A DNA stretch of 43,256 nt from Pseudomonas nabeulensis (lineage in GTDB: Bacteria; Pseudomonadota; Gammaproteobacteria; Pseudomonadales; Pseudomonadaceae): contig NZ_QUZT01000060.1 of assembly GCF_004682045.1 (NCBI RefSeq), positions 1 to 43,256 on the forward strand. The letters run 5' to 3'. Shown here piece by piece: positions 32,977 to 40,633 of this stretch. Numbering within the stretch: position 1 is the stretch's first letter; each line of letters opens with the position of its first letter. The notes under the pieces were generated by a model. That model was not told the origin of the DNA, searched no databases, and saw nothing but the letters and a program-made list of their open reading frames with translations. Both the position numbers and the translations under genes were made by a program.

Positions 32977-33156
32977 TTAGCGCAGGATTGGATCGAATTT
33001 GATGCGACGGCCTACGATCAAGGTGATCAGTAACAGGCTTGAGGATAGACCCGCAGCGACAAACGCAGTGGTCTGCCCATCTGCAGAGTCGGTACTCAGG
33101 CCTGCAACCGCAGTGATAATGGTCAGGCTCAAGAATAGCCAGGCAGATTTGCTCAT
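32977..33156 (-). CDS. Small two-segment membrane protein (hypothetical)
   Basis: A 59-residue protein starting MSKSAWLFLSLTIITAV. It has two hydrophobic segments separated by a short polar loop (STDSADGQTT) and a basic C-terminus (GRRIKFDPILR), so probably a hairpin in the inner membrane. GAGG precedes the ATG at nine bases. It follows the next small gene (33168-33392) by 11 bases, forming a two-gene operon. I do not recognise the family. Confidence 0.7.
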   Translation of the reverse strand: MSKSAWLFLSLTIITAVAGLSTDSADGQTTAFVAAGLSSSLLLITLIVGRRIKFDPILR

Positions 33157-33167
33157 GAGTGTTTGCC

Positions 33168-33392
33168 TCAGAATACCCAATGTTCGGATGTAGGGGCCTG
33201 GGTGCCTTGGGTCAGGCGTACCGGCGACTGTGCGTCAGGTGTCATCACTGCCAGCTGAGGGCGTTGCTGCAAGTGGTGAGGCACGGCCTGGCTGATTTGC
33301 GCAGGGTCGTTGCTGCCAGTCGTTTGAAGGTGAAACGTCACCAATGCAGCCAGGGCTACGGCGTTAAGGCCTAACAGAAGGGCACTGTTCAT
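33168..33392 (-). CDS. Small anchored or exported protein (hypothetical)
   Basis: A 74-residue protein starting MNSALLLGLNAVALAALVTF, a hydrophobic N-terminus that could be an anchor or signal sequence. A polar, proline/glutamine-rich tail (HHLQQRPQLAVMTPDAQ) follows. The ATG at 33392 has GGAG at a proper nine-base distance; the ATG at 33398 is too close. It is first of a two-gene unit with the membrane protein at 32977-33156. Function unknown. Confidence 0.65.
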   Translation of the reverse strand: MNSALLLGLNAVALAALVTFHLQTTGSNDPAQISQAVPHHLQQRPQLAVMTPDAQSPVRLTQGTQAPTSEHWVF

Positions 33393-33718
33393 GGTCATGT
33401 TCTCCGCTTGACGCCGTGGCTGGATGGGTCTTGTCAGAGAAGTATTGCAGGTCTTGTGCCAATCTATTATTTCAATAAAATCAATGGTTTGAGTCTACTT
33501 TAAATGCTTGATAGGTTGCAATTTGCAATGCTGGCATTTTGGGTGAGTGCATTTTGCACGATGGGCTCAAGTGTCCGTGTTTACGGGGCGAAACCCCGAC
33601 CGTACGCGCAGGGATCGGCCTACACTCAAAAAGCCTACGGACGACATGACAAAACCCACCTTGGCCGTTAACATGCACGCCGTCCGTCGCCGTGCCCTTG
33701 GCCAGCTGGCCGACATTG
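33393..33718. other. Gap before tRNA-Arg(CCU)
   Basis: This gap holds the leftward promoter of the two small genes and the rightward promoter of the tRNA. A possible -10 (TACACT, 33621-33626) lies about 90 bases before the tRNA. A short open frame from 33646 with gene-like codon use runs into the tRNA and stops at 33741. No integrase or duplicated tRNA end was found. Confidence 0.4.
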
Positions 33719-33795
33719 GTCCTAGTAGCTCAATTGGATAGAGCATCCCCCTCCTAAGGGGAAGGTTGGCCGTTCGAACCGGCCCTGGGACACCA
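33719..33795 (+). tRNA. tRNA-Arg(CCU)
   Basis: A 77-base tRNA. The acceptor GTCCTAG pairs with CTGGGAC (including a G-U pair), discriminator A, CCA encoded. The anticodon loop CTCCTAA gives CCU, reading AGG. TTCGAAC is in the T arm. Confidence 0.96.
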
Positions 33796-33800
33796 TCTTC

Positions 33801-33836
33801 AAAGCCCCGCACAGAATTGTCTGGCGGGGCTTTTTT
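33801..33836 (+). terminator. Terminator of tRNA-Arg(CCU)
   Basis: AAGCCCCGC pairs with GCGGGGCTT, with an inner CAGA/TCTG pairing, followed by a T-run. It starts six bases after the tRNA. Confidence 0.92.
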
Positions 33837-34018
33837 GTGGGCGTCCTAAAGGTGGGTCGAACCTTGGCGGTGATCAGCGTTCACAGCAGGAGTGTGGCGT
33901 CTGACCTTAAGCAAAATAATCCCCGGAAACAGCACATACCGCCTGTCCGGATACGCTCACCCCGGACTATCATGCCGGTAGCCCTGTCCCTCACCGCAAG
34001 GAGCCGCTCGGAACGCCG

Positions 34019-35395
34019 ATGCGCCAGATCTGGAAATCTTTTCGAGCCCTTTATTTCGCCTCCTTGATGATGCTGATCGGCTCCGGCCTGCTCAGTACTT
34101 ACCTCGCCTTGCGCCTGGCCGCCGACCATGTCGACAGCCTGTGGGTGGGTGCGCTGATGGCGGCCAACTACTTCGGCCTGGTGCTGGGCGGCAAGATCGG
34201 GCACCGCCTGATTGCCCGGGTCGGGCACATTCGTGCGTACGCTACCTGTGCCGGGATCGTTGGCGCGGCGGTGCTGGGGCATGGGTTGGTGAATTGGTTG
34301 CCGGCCTGGATCGTACTGCGGATGATCGTGGGCCTGGGGATGATGTGCCAGTACATGGTCATCGAGAGTTGGCTCAACGAGCAGGCCGACGCCAAGCAGC
34401 GTGGTGTGGTGTTCAGCGGCTATATGATCGCGTCCTACCTGGGTCTGGTGCTGGGTCAACTCATACTGGTCATGCACCCTGAGTTGGGTCTGGAGTTGCT
34501 GATGCTGGTGGCGCTGTGCTTTGCGCTGTGCCTGGTGCCGGTCGCCATGACCCGTCGCATTCACCCGGCACCTTTGCATCCTGCGCCGATGGAGCCGCGC
34601 TTCTTTATCAAGCGTGTGCCGCAGTCGCTTAGTACGGTATTGGGCGCTGGGTTGATCGTCGGTTCGTTCTATGGTCTGGCGCCGCTCTATGCTGCGCAGC
34701 AGGGCTTGACTACCGAGCAGGTGGGTCTGTTCATGGGTAGCTGCATTTTTGCGGGCCTGTTGGTGCAGTGGCCGTTGGGCTGGCTGTCGGACCGTTATGA
34801 TCGCGCCTTGCTGATTCGTTGCTTCGCCCTTTGTTTGGCGGTGGCCGCATTGCCGTTGGCAGTGCTGACCAATGTGCCCCTGGAGGTGCTGTTCGTGGCC
34901 GGCTTCGTGTGTTCGTTGGTGCAGTTCTGCCTGTATCCGCTGGCGGTGGCGTTTTCCAACGACCATGTGGAAGGCGATCGCCGCGTATCGCTGACCGCCA
35001 TGTTGCTGGTGACCTATGGCATCGGCGCCAGCGTCGGGCCGTTGTTGGCGGGTGTGGTGATGAAGCTGTTCGGCAGCCACATGCTGTATGCGTTTTTCAG
35101 CCTGTGCGCGTTGATTTTGGTATGGCGTATCCGGCCGAAGGCGGTCACCAATCTGCATCAGGTGGACGACGCGCCGCTGCAGCACGTGGCGATGCCTGAC
35201 AGCATGTCCAGCTCACCACTGGTGGCTGCACTCGACCCACGTGTAGACGAGCAGGTCGTGCAAGATCAGATGCAGACAACTCCTGAGCCGGCGCCTGAGC
35301 CAGAACCTGCGGTCGATGAGCCGGTAACCGAAACGCCATCGGAGCATCCCGACCCGGACGACCATCCCCATGACTTGAGCAGGGCGCGCCCCTGA
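34019..35395 (+). CDS. Major facilitator superfamily transporter
   Basis: A 458-residue inner-membrane protein with about 12 hydrophobic segments over residues 1-385, resembling the YcaD-like MFS group. The signature between segments 2 and 3 is GGKIGHRLIARVG, and its counterpart in the second half is GWLSDRYDRALL. Segment 5 contains MVIESWLNEQADAKQRG, typical of this branch. The last ~70 residues form an unusual Pro/Glu/Asp-rich cytoplasmic tail (TPEPAPEPEPAVDEP). AAGGAG lies rather far (about 16 bases) before the ATG. Substrate unknown. It shares a terminator with the convergent flgZ. Confidence 0.85.
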   Translation: MRQIWKSFRALYFASLMMLIGSGLLSTYLALRLAADHVDSLWVGALMAANYFGLVLGGKIGHRLIARVGHIRAYATCAGIVGAAVLGHGLVNWLPAWIVLRMIVGLGMMCQYMVIESWLNEQADAKQRGVVFSGYMIASYLGLVLGQLILVMHPELGLELLMLVALCFALCLVPVAMTRRIHPAPLHPAPMEPRFFIKRVPQSLSTVLGAGLIVGSFYGLAPLYAAQQGLTTEQVGLFMGSCIFAGLLVQWPLGWLSDRYDRALLIRCFALCLAVAALPLAVLTNVPLEVLFVAGFVCSLVQFCLYPLAVAFSNDHVEGDRRVSLTAMLLVTYGIGASVGPLLAGVVMKLFGSHMLYAFFSLCALILVWRIRPKAVTNLHQVDDAPLQHVAMPDSMSSSPLVAALDPRVDEQVVQDQMQTTPEPAPEPEPAVDEPVTETPSEHPDPDDHPHDLSRARP

Positions 35396-35399
35396 AAGC

Positions 35400-35438
35400 A
35401 AAAACGGGCAGATCCCATCAGGATCTGCCCGTTTTTTT
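35400..35438. terminator. Bidirectional terminator between the MFS gene and flgZ
   Basis: A perfect 16-bp stem (35400-35415 with 35421-35436) and a CATCA loop. It is flanked by A-runs and T-runs on both sides, so it can end transcription from either strand. Confidence 0.95.
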
Positions 35439-35451
35439 ATGCGGCAAGCGC

Positions 35452-36201
35452 TTAGAAATCGTCGTCTTTATCGAAGCGCCGCGCTTCACGTTGCAGTTGG
35501 TACACAAAGCGCTCGACCTGGCGCTGCACCAGGCCGCTCATGTTGTGAAAGCGCACGCCGGCAAATGTCGTGTTGATCTTCTCTTCGAAGTGCAGGTAAC
35601 GCAGCTCGACGGACGTGGTCATGCTGCCAAAGGGCAAGGCGGCGATAAAACGGTCGTAGACCTGGCCCAGTTGCAGGCGCTCAGAGATATCCCCTTCAAA
35701 GCGCAGTTTGCAGCCGGTAGCGGAAATATCCAGCAGCTTGCCGCCGATAGGCGCCTTGAGCTTCTCACCGCCCATTTCGATATTGACCAGTTGCGCCAAT
35801 TTCAGCGCGGCGCGGAAGGCATTGCGACGCTGATGGTAAACCACCTCGTCCGGCATGCTGCCGGTGTAAATGCGGTGGCCATCTTTTTCGCTGATGGTCA
35901 TGGTGCCGCTGCTTTCCCAGGCTACGCGCACGCCGTCGTGGAAGCCTTCGATGCGGAAGGGCTCGCCGTTTTCGAGGTGGCGTTCGCCGTCGCGCGGGAT
36001 CATCTCGTCCAGGGCGACGGTGCCGCTGTCGCGATCGACATCCACTAGGTAACTCTGGAAGCGTTGGCTGCGTTCGTGGAAGGTGATGATCAGCGGGTCG
36101 TGGCTGTCTTGCAGCATCCGCAAGGTGCTGGCGATTTCCAGAGGCGTGGTGAGGACCTTGGGTGGCTGCGGTGCATCTTCCGCATTAAGGGCGTTGAACA
36201 C
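35452..36201 (-). CDS. flgZ: PilZ-domain flagellar brake protein (YcgR/FlgZ)
   Basis: A 249-residue YcgR-type protein. An N-terminal YcgR domain (about residues 10-115) is followed by a C-terminal PilZ domain. The c-di-GMP signature is intact: RNAFR (RxxxR) and DISATG (DxSxxG). When bound to c-di-GMP it slows the flagellar motor. No ATG gives a good N-terminus, so a GTG at 36201, preceded by GGAAGA, is taken; it yields a start (read as Met) FNALNAEDAPQPPKVL. It is the last gene of the leftward flgA-flgM-flgN-flgZ series. Confidence 0.9.
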   Translation of the reverse strand: MFNALNAEDAPQPPKVLTTPLEIASTLRMLQDSHDPLIITFHERSQRFQSYLVDVDRDSGTVALDEMIPRDGERHLENGEPFRIEGFHDGVRVAWESSGTMTISEKDGHRIYTGSMPDEVVYHQRRNAFRAALKLAQLVNIEMGGEKLKAPIGGKLLDISATGCKLRFEGDISERLQLGQVYDRFIAALPFGSMTTSVELRYLHFEEKINTTFAGVRFHNMSGLVQRQVERFVYQLQREARRFDKDDDF

Positions 36202-36297
36202 GGTTCTTCCATCTCCAGACAAAATACGACTACACGCAAGAGCAGGCATTTTGCCAGCATGTGGCGCGCCTTGGATAGGGCGCACTGCAAACCGGCA

Positions 36298-36768
36298 TCA
36301 GGCTTGGCTGCGGGTGCTTGGCTTGACCAGGCGCGAGGTGGAGCCTTGGGCGTTATACAGCGCCGGAGGCTCTCCGCCGTGAAGTATACGCAACTGGTTG
36401 GCGGTCGTAGCTTGTTGAAGCTGGATCGACTGACCGTTGAGCAGGTTGGCTTCCTGGCACTGGGTGAGCAAATGATTGAGGGCTTTGCTCTGGGCCAGCA
36501 GTTGATCGCCGACCGAGGAGTGACTGGCCAACTGCGCCAGACCGTCGTGGTCTGCCGGCAGGCCGAGGCTGATGAGGATTTGGCTACGCTTTTTGCCGTG
36601 CTGTTCCAGCAGGACAATCAGCGACTGCTTGCGCGCCAGAATATCTTCCAGCAGCGGCATGTCCCGGCCATAAAGGGCCAGGGATTCTTCCTTGAGCAGC
36701 TCGAGCAAATGTTGCGTCGGCGCTAGATCATCAATGATCAGTTGAAGCAGATTTTCGTCGTGGTGCAT
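36298..36768 (-). CDS. flgN: Flagellar export chaperone FlgN
   Basis: A 156-residue, mostly alpha-helical protein of the FlgN family. It is the cytoplasmic chaperone of the hook-filament junction proteins FlgK and FlgL. The long helices (LLQLIIDDLAPTQHLLELLKEE and following) and the short low-complexity tail (SRLVKPSTRSQA) fit the family. It follows flgM by 48 bases, the usual flgM-flgN order. Confidence 0.88.
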   Translation of the reverse strand: MHHDENLLQLIIDDLAPTQHLLELLKEESLALYGRDMPLLEDILARKQSLIVLLEQHGKKRSQILISLGLPADHDGLAQLASHSSVGDQLLAQSKALNHLLTQCQEANLLNGQSIQLQQATTANQLRILHGGEPPALYNAQGSTSRLVKPSTRSQA

Positions 36769-36816
36769 GGCTGGCCTTGGGGTTTAAGCGTCCAAAAGCC
36801 CGGCGCAGGCCTTTGC

Positions 36817-37137
36817 CTAGCGCTCGGCTTCGAAATTAAGCAGCTTGCTGGCTACACGGTTGCTGTCGACTTTATAGCTGCCATCGGCGATTGCCTGTTT
36901 CAATTCGGCCACGCGGGCTTTGTTGACAACCGGTTGATCGCGCAGCGAGTCAGTGACCTTCTGCAACTGTTGAGCCTCATTGCTCAGGTGTACGGATTCC
37001 CCGCTCTGGCTGGCACTGGCCTGTTCTGCCTTGGCGGGCACGGCCGACTTGGCTTCGACGCTGTCTTTGGCGCCGGTGGTGCGTGTGCTGCCGGGCAAAG
37101 CCTGGGAATTATTTAAACGACTGAAATCGATGACCAT
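36817..37137 (-). CDS. flgM: Anti-sigma-28 factor FlgM
   Basis: A 106-residue FlgM. It holds FliA (sigma-28) inactive until the hook is complete and FlgM is exported. The disordered N-terminal half (MVIDFSRLNNSQALPG) is followed by the C-terminal sigma-binding helices (VHLSNEAQQLQKV, VNKARVAELKQAIADGSYKVDSNRVASKLLNFE). The ATG at 37137 follows AGAGG. Upstream is a near-consensus sigma-28 promoter, so FlgM and FlgN are produced under negative feedback. Confidence 0.93.
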   Translation of the reverse strand: MVIDFSRLNNSQALPGSTRTTGAKDSVEAKSAVPAKAEQASASQSGESVHLSNEAQQLQKVTDSLRDQPVVNKARVAELKQAIADGSYKVDSNRVASKLLNFEAER

Positions 37138-37173
37138 AATAAAAAACCTCTGGGTATTTGGACGCTTGCCATG

Positions 37174-37200
37174 TTTTCGGCCATACCCGGACAAACTTTA
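37174..37200 (-). promoter_or_regulatory. Sigma-28 (FliA) promoter of flgM
   Basis: On the minus strand TAAAGTTT (37200-37193), 11 bases, then GCCGAAAA (37181-37174). The consensus is TAAAGTTT-N11-GCCGATAA, so only one base differs. The -10 element ends 36 bases before the flgM start. Confidence 0.9.
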
Positions 37201-37277
37201 GGCTCGATCGACAATAAACTGCACAGGCCGACATCCAGTCGACAGTGTAGGAAAAGCTGGCGTCTGATACCAGTAAT

Positions 37278-38042
37278 CTATAAAGCCACCTCGACCTGGC
37301 CGGGGGCGGTGACCCGGGCCTTGATCACGCGATTGGAATTGAGGTTCTTCACCCGGATCTGCTCGCTCATACCGCCGTTGGACAGCGCTTCGCCTGGCAT
37401 TTTCACGTTCAGCGCGCCGCTGCTGGCCGAGATCACCACCTGGTCGCCCTTGCGGATCACCTCCGCTTGTTCCAGGTGCACAAGGGTGATCACTTGGTCA
37501 GTGACCACCGGGCGGGTCAGTTTTTGCCCGACGGCCTGGTCCAGGGACGTCAAGTATCCCTGGTTGATCATGCTGATATCCCGCTCGCGCAGCACCACGT
37601 CTTCGTAGCCGATGATGCCGGTGCGTTTCAACGGTCGTGCTACTACCACCACATCCCGGAACAGCTTGACCTGGGCCGGCACAAACACGGTCCAGGGCGA
37701 TGCGCCTTCGCAGCGAACCTTTACGGTCACGCGGCCGATGGGCTGGGCGGGGCTTTCCAGGGTCGCTGTCAATTCCTTGTCGCACATGGGCATGCGCAGG
37801 CGCGGGTCCAGCTGGCTGACCTGGATTTCATAGCGGCCAGGCGTCTGGGTGGTCGCCAGATAATCTTCTACAGTGAACTCAAGAAAGCCTTGGGTGACGC
37901 CGATAAGTAGATCAGGCAAGGTGACGTTATCAGCGCGGGCCGTGGCGCCAAAGCCCAGGGCAAGCAGCGCCAACGGTGTGCAGAGCACTCTGCAATACCG
38001 TGTCAGGTCAAGGCGTCGGGAAACTGTCGTTTTAATATCCAT
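37278..38042 (-). CDS. flgA: Flagellar P-ring assembly chaperone FlgA
   Basis: A 254-residue periplasmic chaperone for P-ring (FlgI) assembly. The N-terminus has a basic region and a hydrophobic core (LCTPLALLALGFGATA), with cleavage probably after ARA near residue 37. The C-terminal SAF-like domain has PLKRTGIIGYEDVVLRERD and ends in KNLNSNRVIKARVTAPGQVEVAL. The start MDIKTTVSRR lies 80 bases from the divergent cheV. It precedes flgM by 140 bases, which include the flgM promoter. Confidence 0.92.
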   Translation of the reverse strand: MDIKTTVSRRLDLTRYCRVLCTPLALLALGFGATARADNVTLPDLLIGVTQGFLEFTVEDYLATTQTPGRYEIQVSQLDPRLRMPMCDKELTATLESPAQPIGRVTVKVRCEGASPWTVFVPAQVKLFRDVVVVARPLKRTGIIGYEDVVLRERDISMINQGYLTSLDQAVGQKLTRPVVTDQVITLVHLEQAEVIRKGDQVVISASSGALNVKMPGEALSNGGMSEQIRVKNLNSNRVIKARVTAPGQVEVAL

Positions 38043-38122
38043 GGCCAATAAATAGCAAAGCTCGTGCCGTTTAGTGTTCGGTACGCGTCGCACCCCAAAG
38101 GTTTTAGCGTAGGAGTCTGGGC

Positions 38123-39055
38123 ATGGCAGGTGTAATGGATTCAGTAAACCAGCGCACACAGCTGGTGGGGCAGAATCGCCTGGAGTTGTTGCTTTTCCGC
38201 CTGGACGGCAAGCAGTTATATGGCATCAACGTGTTCAAGGTGCGGGAAGTGTTGCAGTGCCCCAAGCTGACGATCATGCCCAAGTCCAGTCCCGTGGTCT
38301 GCGGCGTGGCCAATATCCGTGGCGCGACCATTCCGATTCTCGACCTGGCATTGGCCACCGGCTCGCCGGCCTTGCAGGATCGTGAAAACCCGTTTGTGAT
38401 CATCACCGAGTACAACACCAAGACCCAGGGTTTCCTGGTGCGTTCGGTGGAACGTATCGTCAATATGAACTGGGAAGAGATCCATCCGCCACCCAAGGGT
38501 ACGGGGCGCGACCACTACCTCACGGCGGTGACGCGGGTCGATAACCAGTTGGTCGAAATCATCGACGTGGAGAAGATCCTCGCCGAAGTCGCGCCCACCT
38601 CGGAGTCGATCTCCGTGGGAGTGGTGGATGCCGAGACGGCCCACAAGGCGATTTCCCTACGTGTGCTGACGGTGGATGATTCCTCGGTGGCACGTAAGCA
38701 GGTGACCCGTTGCCTGCAAACCGTCGGCGTTGAGGTGGTAGCGCTCAATGATGGTCGCCAGGCGCTGGATTACCTGCGTGCATTGGTCGATGAAGGCAAG
38801 AAGCCGGAAGACGAATTCCTGATGATGATTTCCGACATCGAGATGCCGGAAATGGACGGTTACACCCTCACGGCCGAGATACGCAACGATCCACGCATGC
38901 AAAAATTGCATATCATCCTGCATACTTCCTTGTCGGGTGTATTCAACCAGGCGATGGTCAAGAAAGTCGGTGCCGATGACTTTTTGGCCAAGTTCCGTCC
39001 TGATGACCTGGCAGCCCGGGTAGTCGACCGGATCAAGGCAGCAGATCACGGCTAG
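38123..39055 (+). CDS. cheV: Chemotaxis coupling protein CheV
   Basis: A 310-residue protein with an N-terminal CheW-like domain (about residues 15-160; FRLDGKQLYGINVFKVREVL, GVANIRGATIPILDL) and a C-terminal response-regulator receiver domain (about residues 175-305). The receiver has the acidic pair VDDSS and the phospho-acceptor Asp238 in SDIEMPEMDG. It couples receptors to CheA and tunes adaptation. AGGAG precedes the ATG with seven bases. It is followed by cheR, an arrangement usual beside the pseudomonad flgBCDE genes. Confidence 0.94.
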   Translation: MAGVMDSVNQRTQLVGQNRLELLLFRLDGKQLYGINVFKVREVLQCPKLTIMPKSSPVVCGVANIRGATIPILDLALATGSPALQDRENPFVIITEYNTKTQGFLVRSVERIVNMNWEEIHPPPKGTGRDHYLTAVTRVDNQLVEIIDVEKILAEVAPTSESISVGVVDAETAHKAISLRVLTVDDSSVARKQVTRCLQTVGVEVVALNDGRQALDYLRALVDEGKKPEDEFLMMISDIEMPEMDGYTLTAEIRNDPRMQKLHIILHTSLSGVFNQAMVKKVGADDFLAKFRPDDLAARVVDRIKAADHG

Positions 39056-39098
39056 GGGCATTTCCCCTGGCGGTCACACGATTTAAGAGGCGGTATCA

Positions 39099-39926
39099 TT
39101 GTCTACGGGTAATTTGGATTTCGAACAGTTCCGGGTCTTCCTGGAAAAAGCCTGTGGCATATTGCTCGGTGAAAACAAGCAGTACCTGGTATCCAGCCGT
39201 CTCAACAAACTGATGGAACAGCAGGGCATCAAGTCGTTGGGCGAACTGGTCCAGCGCATCCAGGGCCAACCCCGCAGCGGGCTCAAGGAAATGGTGGTCG
39301 ATGCCATGACCACCAACGAAACCTTGTGGTTTCGCGACACTTACCCCTTCGAAGTGCTCAAGAGCAAAGTGCTGCCGGAGGCCATCAAGGCCAGCCCGGG
39401 CCAGCGCCTGCGCATCTGGTCGGCGGCCTGTTCTTCAGGGCAGGAACCGTACTCGATCTCGATGTCCATCGATGAGTTCGAGCGGACCAACATTGGCCAG
39501 TTGAAGGCCGGTGCGCAAATCGTGGCCACCGACCTGTCCGGCACCATGCTCACCAACTGCAAGACCGGTGAGTACGACAGCCTGGCCCTGGGTCGTGGTT
39601 TGTCCCAGGAGCGCCTGCAGCGTTACTTCGACCCGAAAGGAGCGGGGCGCTGGGCGGTCAAGGCGCCGATCAAGAGCCGCGTGGAGTTCCGCTCGTTCAA
39701 CCTGCTCGACAGCTACGCCAGCCTGGGCAAGTTCGACATGGTGTTCTGCCGCAACGTGCTGATCTACTTCTCGGCTGAGGTGAAGAAAGACATCCTGTTG
39801 CGCATCCATGGCACGTTGAAGCGTGGTGGCTATCTGTTCCTTGGTGCGTCCGAAGCGCTGAACGGTTTGCCGGATCATTACCAGATGGTGCAGTGCAGCC
39901 CTGGCATTATCTACCAGGCCAAGTAA
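39099..39926 (+). CDS. cheR: Chemotaxis protein methyltransferase CheR
   Basis: A 275-residue SAM-dependent methyltransferase that methylates glutamates of chemoreceptors. The N-terminal helical domain (about residues 1-75) is followed by the catalytic domain with RIWSAACSSGQEPYSISM (SAM-binding motif), ATDLSGTML, and FDMVFCRNVLIYF. The start is a TTG at 39099, preceded by AAGAGGCGG; no suitable ATG is available near the family N-terminus. It ends just before a REPIN. Confidence 0.93.
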   Translation: MSTGNLDFEQFRVFLEKACGILLGENKQYLVSSRLNKLMEQQGIKSLGELVQRIQGQPRSGLKEMVVDAMTTNETLWFRDTYPFEVLKSKVLPEAIKASPGQRLRIWSAACSSGQEPYSISMSIDEFERTNIGQLKAGAQIVATDLSGTMLTNCKTGEYDSLALGRGLSQERLQRYFDPKGAGRWAVKAPIKSRVEFRSFNLLDSYASLGKFDMVFCRNVLIYFSAEVKKDILLRIHGTLKRGGYLFLGASEALNGLPDHYQMVQCSPGIIYQAK

Positions 39927-39931
39927 CACAA

Positions 39932-40020
39932 TGTGGGAGGGGGCTTGCCCCCGATAGCAGTGGTTCAGTTGATAAACCTATCACTGACACACCGCCATCG
40001 GGGGCAAGCCCCCTCCCACA
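39932..40020. repeat. REPIN between cheR and flgB
   Basis: A complete inverted group I REP pair, 89 bases, starting six bases after the cheR stop. Confidence 0.95.
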
Positions 40021-40029
40021 TTTGTTTTT

Positions 40030-40115
40030 GCGGCAATCCCTCCAATAGCGGCAACCCGCATTGCCGCTTTACTGGCACCACGCGGAAGCCCATTGCCGCT
40101 TTTCTGGCATTGCCG
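40030..40115. promoter_or_regulatory. Cluster of GCGGCAA-type motifs upstream of flgB
   Basis: Five copies of one motif in both orientations: GCGGCAAT (40030-40037), GCGGCAAC (about 40048-40055), CATTGCCGC (40059-40067 and 40091-40099) and CATTGCCG (40108-40115). Two belong to 19-base direct repeats (40059-40077 and 40091-40109) identical at 18 of 19 positions and spaced exactly 32 bases, about three helical turns. The position, 50-130 bases before the sigma-54 -24 element, is right for enhancer-binding sites. Confidence 0.6.
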
Positions 40116-40162
40116 TCCGGCGATCTCTCCCCAGGCCCTTTAAATACGGGCTTTTCAGAAGC

Positions 40163-40178
40163 TGGCACACACCTTGCT
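40163..40178 (+). promoter_or_regulatory. Sigma-54 promoter of flgBCDE
   Basis: TGGCAC-N5-TTGCT matches the -24/-12 consensus (GG 10 bases upstream of GC). It lies 45 bases before the flgB start. In P. aeruginosa, flgBCDE is a class III RpoN-dependent operon activated by FleR. Confidence 0.88.
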
Positions 40179-40222
40179 ATAACCCTGTTAACGAACAGCA
40201 GGTCAGCCCAAAGGTTTCCGCC

Positions 40223-40630
40223 ATGAGCATCAGCTTCGATAAAGCGCTCGGTATCCACGAACAAGCCCTGGGCTTCCGCGCCCAGCGTGCCGAAGTCCTG
40301 GCCAACAACATTGCCAACGCCGACACCCCGAACTACAAGGCTCGGGACCTGGACTTCTCCGCCGTGCTCGCTGCACAGCAGGACAAGACCAAGAACGGCA
40401 CCTTCGCCTTGAACATGACCAACAGCCGTCATATCGAAGCGCAAGGCCTGAGCAATGGTGACGAGTCGTTGCTGTATCGCACGCCGATGCAGCCGTCGAT
40501 CGACCAGAACACCGTCGACGCCCAGCTGGAGCAATCGGCCTACGCCGAGAACTCGGTGAACTTCCAGGCCAGCTTTACCCTGCTCAACAGCAAATTCAAA
40601 GGGCTGATGTCAGCCCTGCGTGGAGAGTAA
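40223..40630 (+). CDS. flgB: Flagellar basal-body rod protein FlgB
   Basis: A 135-residue proximal rod protein. The conserved N-terminal segment QRAEVLANNIANADTPNYKARDLDF marks rod/hook proteins. It is exported by the flagellar type III system, so it has no cleaved signal. The ATG at 40223 follows AAAGG; the longer frame from 40061 overlaps the promoter and is rejected. It is first in flgBCDE, four bases before flgC. Confidence 0.95.
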   Translation: MSISFDKALGIHEQALGFRAQRAEVLANNIANADTPNYKARDLDFSAVLAAQQDKTKNGTFALNMTNSRHIEAQGLSNGDESLLYRTPMQPSIDQNTVDAQLEQSAYAENSVNFQASFTLLNSKFKGLMSALRGE

Positions 40631-40633
40631 GCC

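Noticed and set aside
33719..33795. tRNA-Arg(CCU) as an occupied integration site
   Set aside because: No integrase and no second copy of the tRNA 3' end nearby; downstream is a normal terminator and ordinary genes.
33881..35185. 434-codon frame antisense to the MFS gene
   Set aside because: Gln/His-rich shadow sequence; the plus-strand product has clear membrane segments and MFS motifs.
3314..40020. Repeated ~90-base inverted elements considered as CRISPR-like or transposon repeats
   Set aside because: They are isolated, in separate intergenic gaps, with the REP core and palindromic pairing; no regular spacing, no cas genes, no transposase in the window.
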